NCBI GenBank assembly: GCA_900543165.1
Contig: UQQQ01000082.1
Span: forward strand, 1-5,401
Length of the DNA: 5,401 nucleotides
Reading direction: 5' to 3'
Origin: an uncultured Dialister sp.
GTDB taxonomy: Bacteria > Bacillota > Negativicutes > Veillonellales > Dialisteraceae
Notes under the pieces: generated by a model
The model's database searches: none
What the model saw: only the letters and a program-made list of their open reading frames with translations
What the model was told of the DNA's origin: nothing
Shown here: positions 5,377 to 5,401 of the stretch, one piece after another
Layout: the number at the start of each line of letters is the position of its first letter
How positions within the stretch are numbered: the stretch's first letter is position 1
Program-made: the position numbers and the translations under genes

Positions 5377-5401
5377 CTGCGATACGAGAATACCATCTTC
5401 T

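Noticed and set aside
1..5401. CRISPR array, tRNA, rRNA, insertion sequence or prophage genes
   Set aside because: No regular spaced repeats, tRNA cloverleaf, rRNA sequence, transposase or integrase frame was seen on either strand.

Overview
The window looks like core chromosome from a low-to-mid-GC, diderm Firmicute of the class Negativicutes, with Dialister or Megasphaera-like relatives as the best guess. The evidence is a ribonuclease M5 gene (a Firmicutes enzyme) next to rsmA, strong AGGAGG-type ribosome binding sites, a secreted M48 peptidase, and GC-rich intergenic repeats of the kind common in gut Negativicutes. The taxon is an inference from gene content, not from a marker search.

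Layout. Positions 1-178 hold a regulatory region with an extended -10 promoter and a perfect consensus DnaA box. It drives a secreted M48-family zinc metallopeptidase (179-1285, +). A bidirectional terminator (1309-1345) separates that gene from a convergent minus-strand operon. In transcription order the operon is an orphan OmpR/PhoB-type response regulator (3425-2745), ribonuclease M5 (rnmV, 2743-2195) and the 16S rRNA dimethyltransferase (rsmA/ksgA, 2201-1344). The first pair is separated by 1 nt and the second overlaps by 7 nt, so translation is probably coupled. From 3426 to 4327 there is about 900 bp without a credible gene. It contains the divergent promoter region, an AT-rich stretch, then an abruptly GC-rich structured segment, a small hairpin repeat and a degenerate CTAGTC/CTAATCC-type tandem tract leading into lgt (4328-5134, +). 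A very long hairpin terminator (5129-5186) ends lgt. The tail (5187-5401) is non-coding and carries hairpin-rich dispersed-repeat sequence.

How the genes work together. rnmV and rsmA are both ribosome-biogenesis functions: 5S rRNA maturation and 16S dimethylation of the helix 45 adenines. Their promoter lies upstream of the response regulator, so the regulator may set or share their expression. Lgt starts lipoprotein maturation at the inner membrane, and the M48 peptidase is probably an envelope quality-control protease. These two envelope genes flank the operon but are separately transcribed.

I found no strong case for an entirely new system. The points most worth checking are the response regulator's histidine at a normally invariant Mg-binding aspartate, its placement at the head of a ribosome-maturation operon without a kinase, the repeat-rich lgt leader, the two changed signature residues in Lgt, the unusually long lgt terminator and the lone DnaA box.
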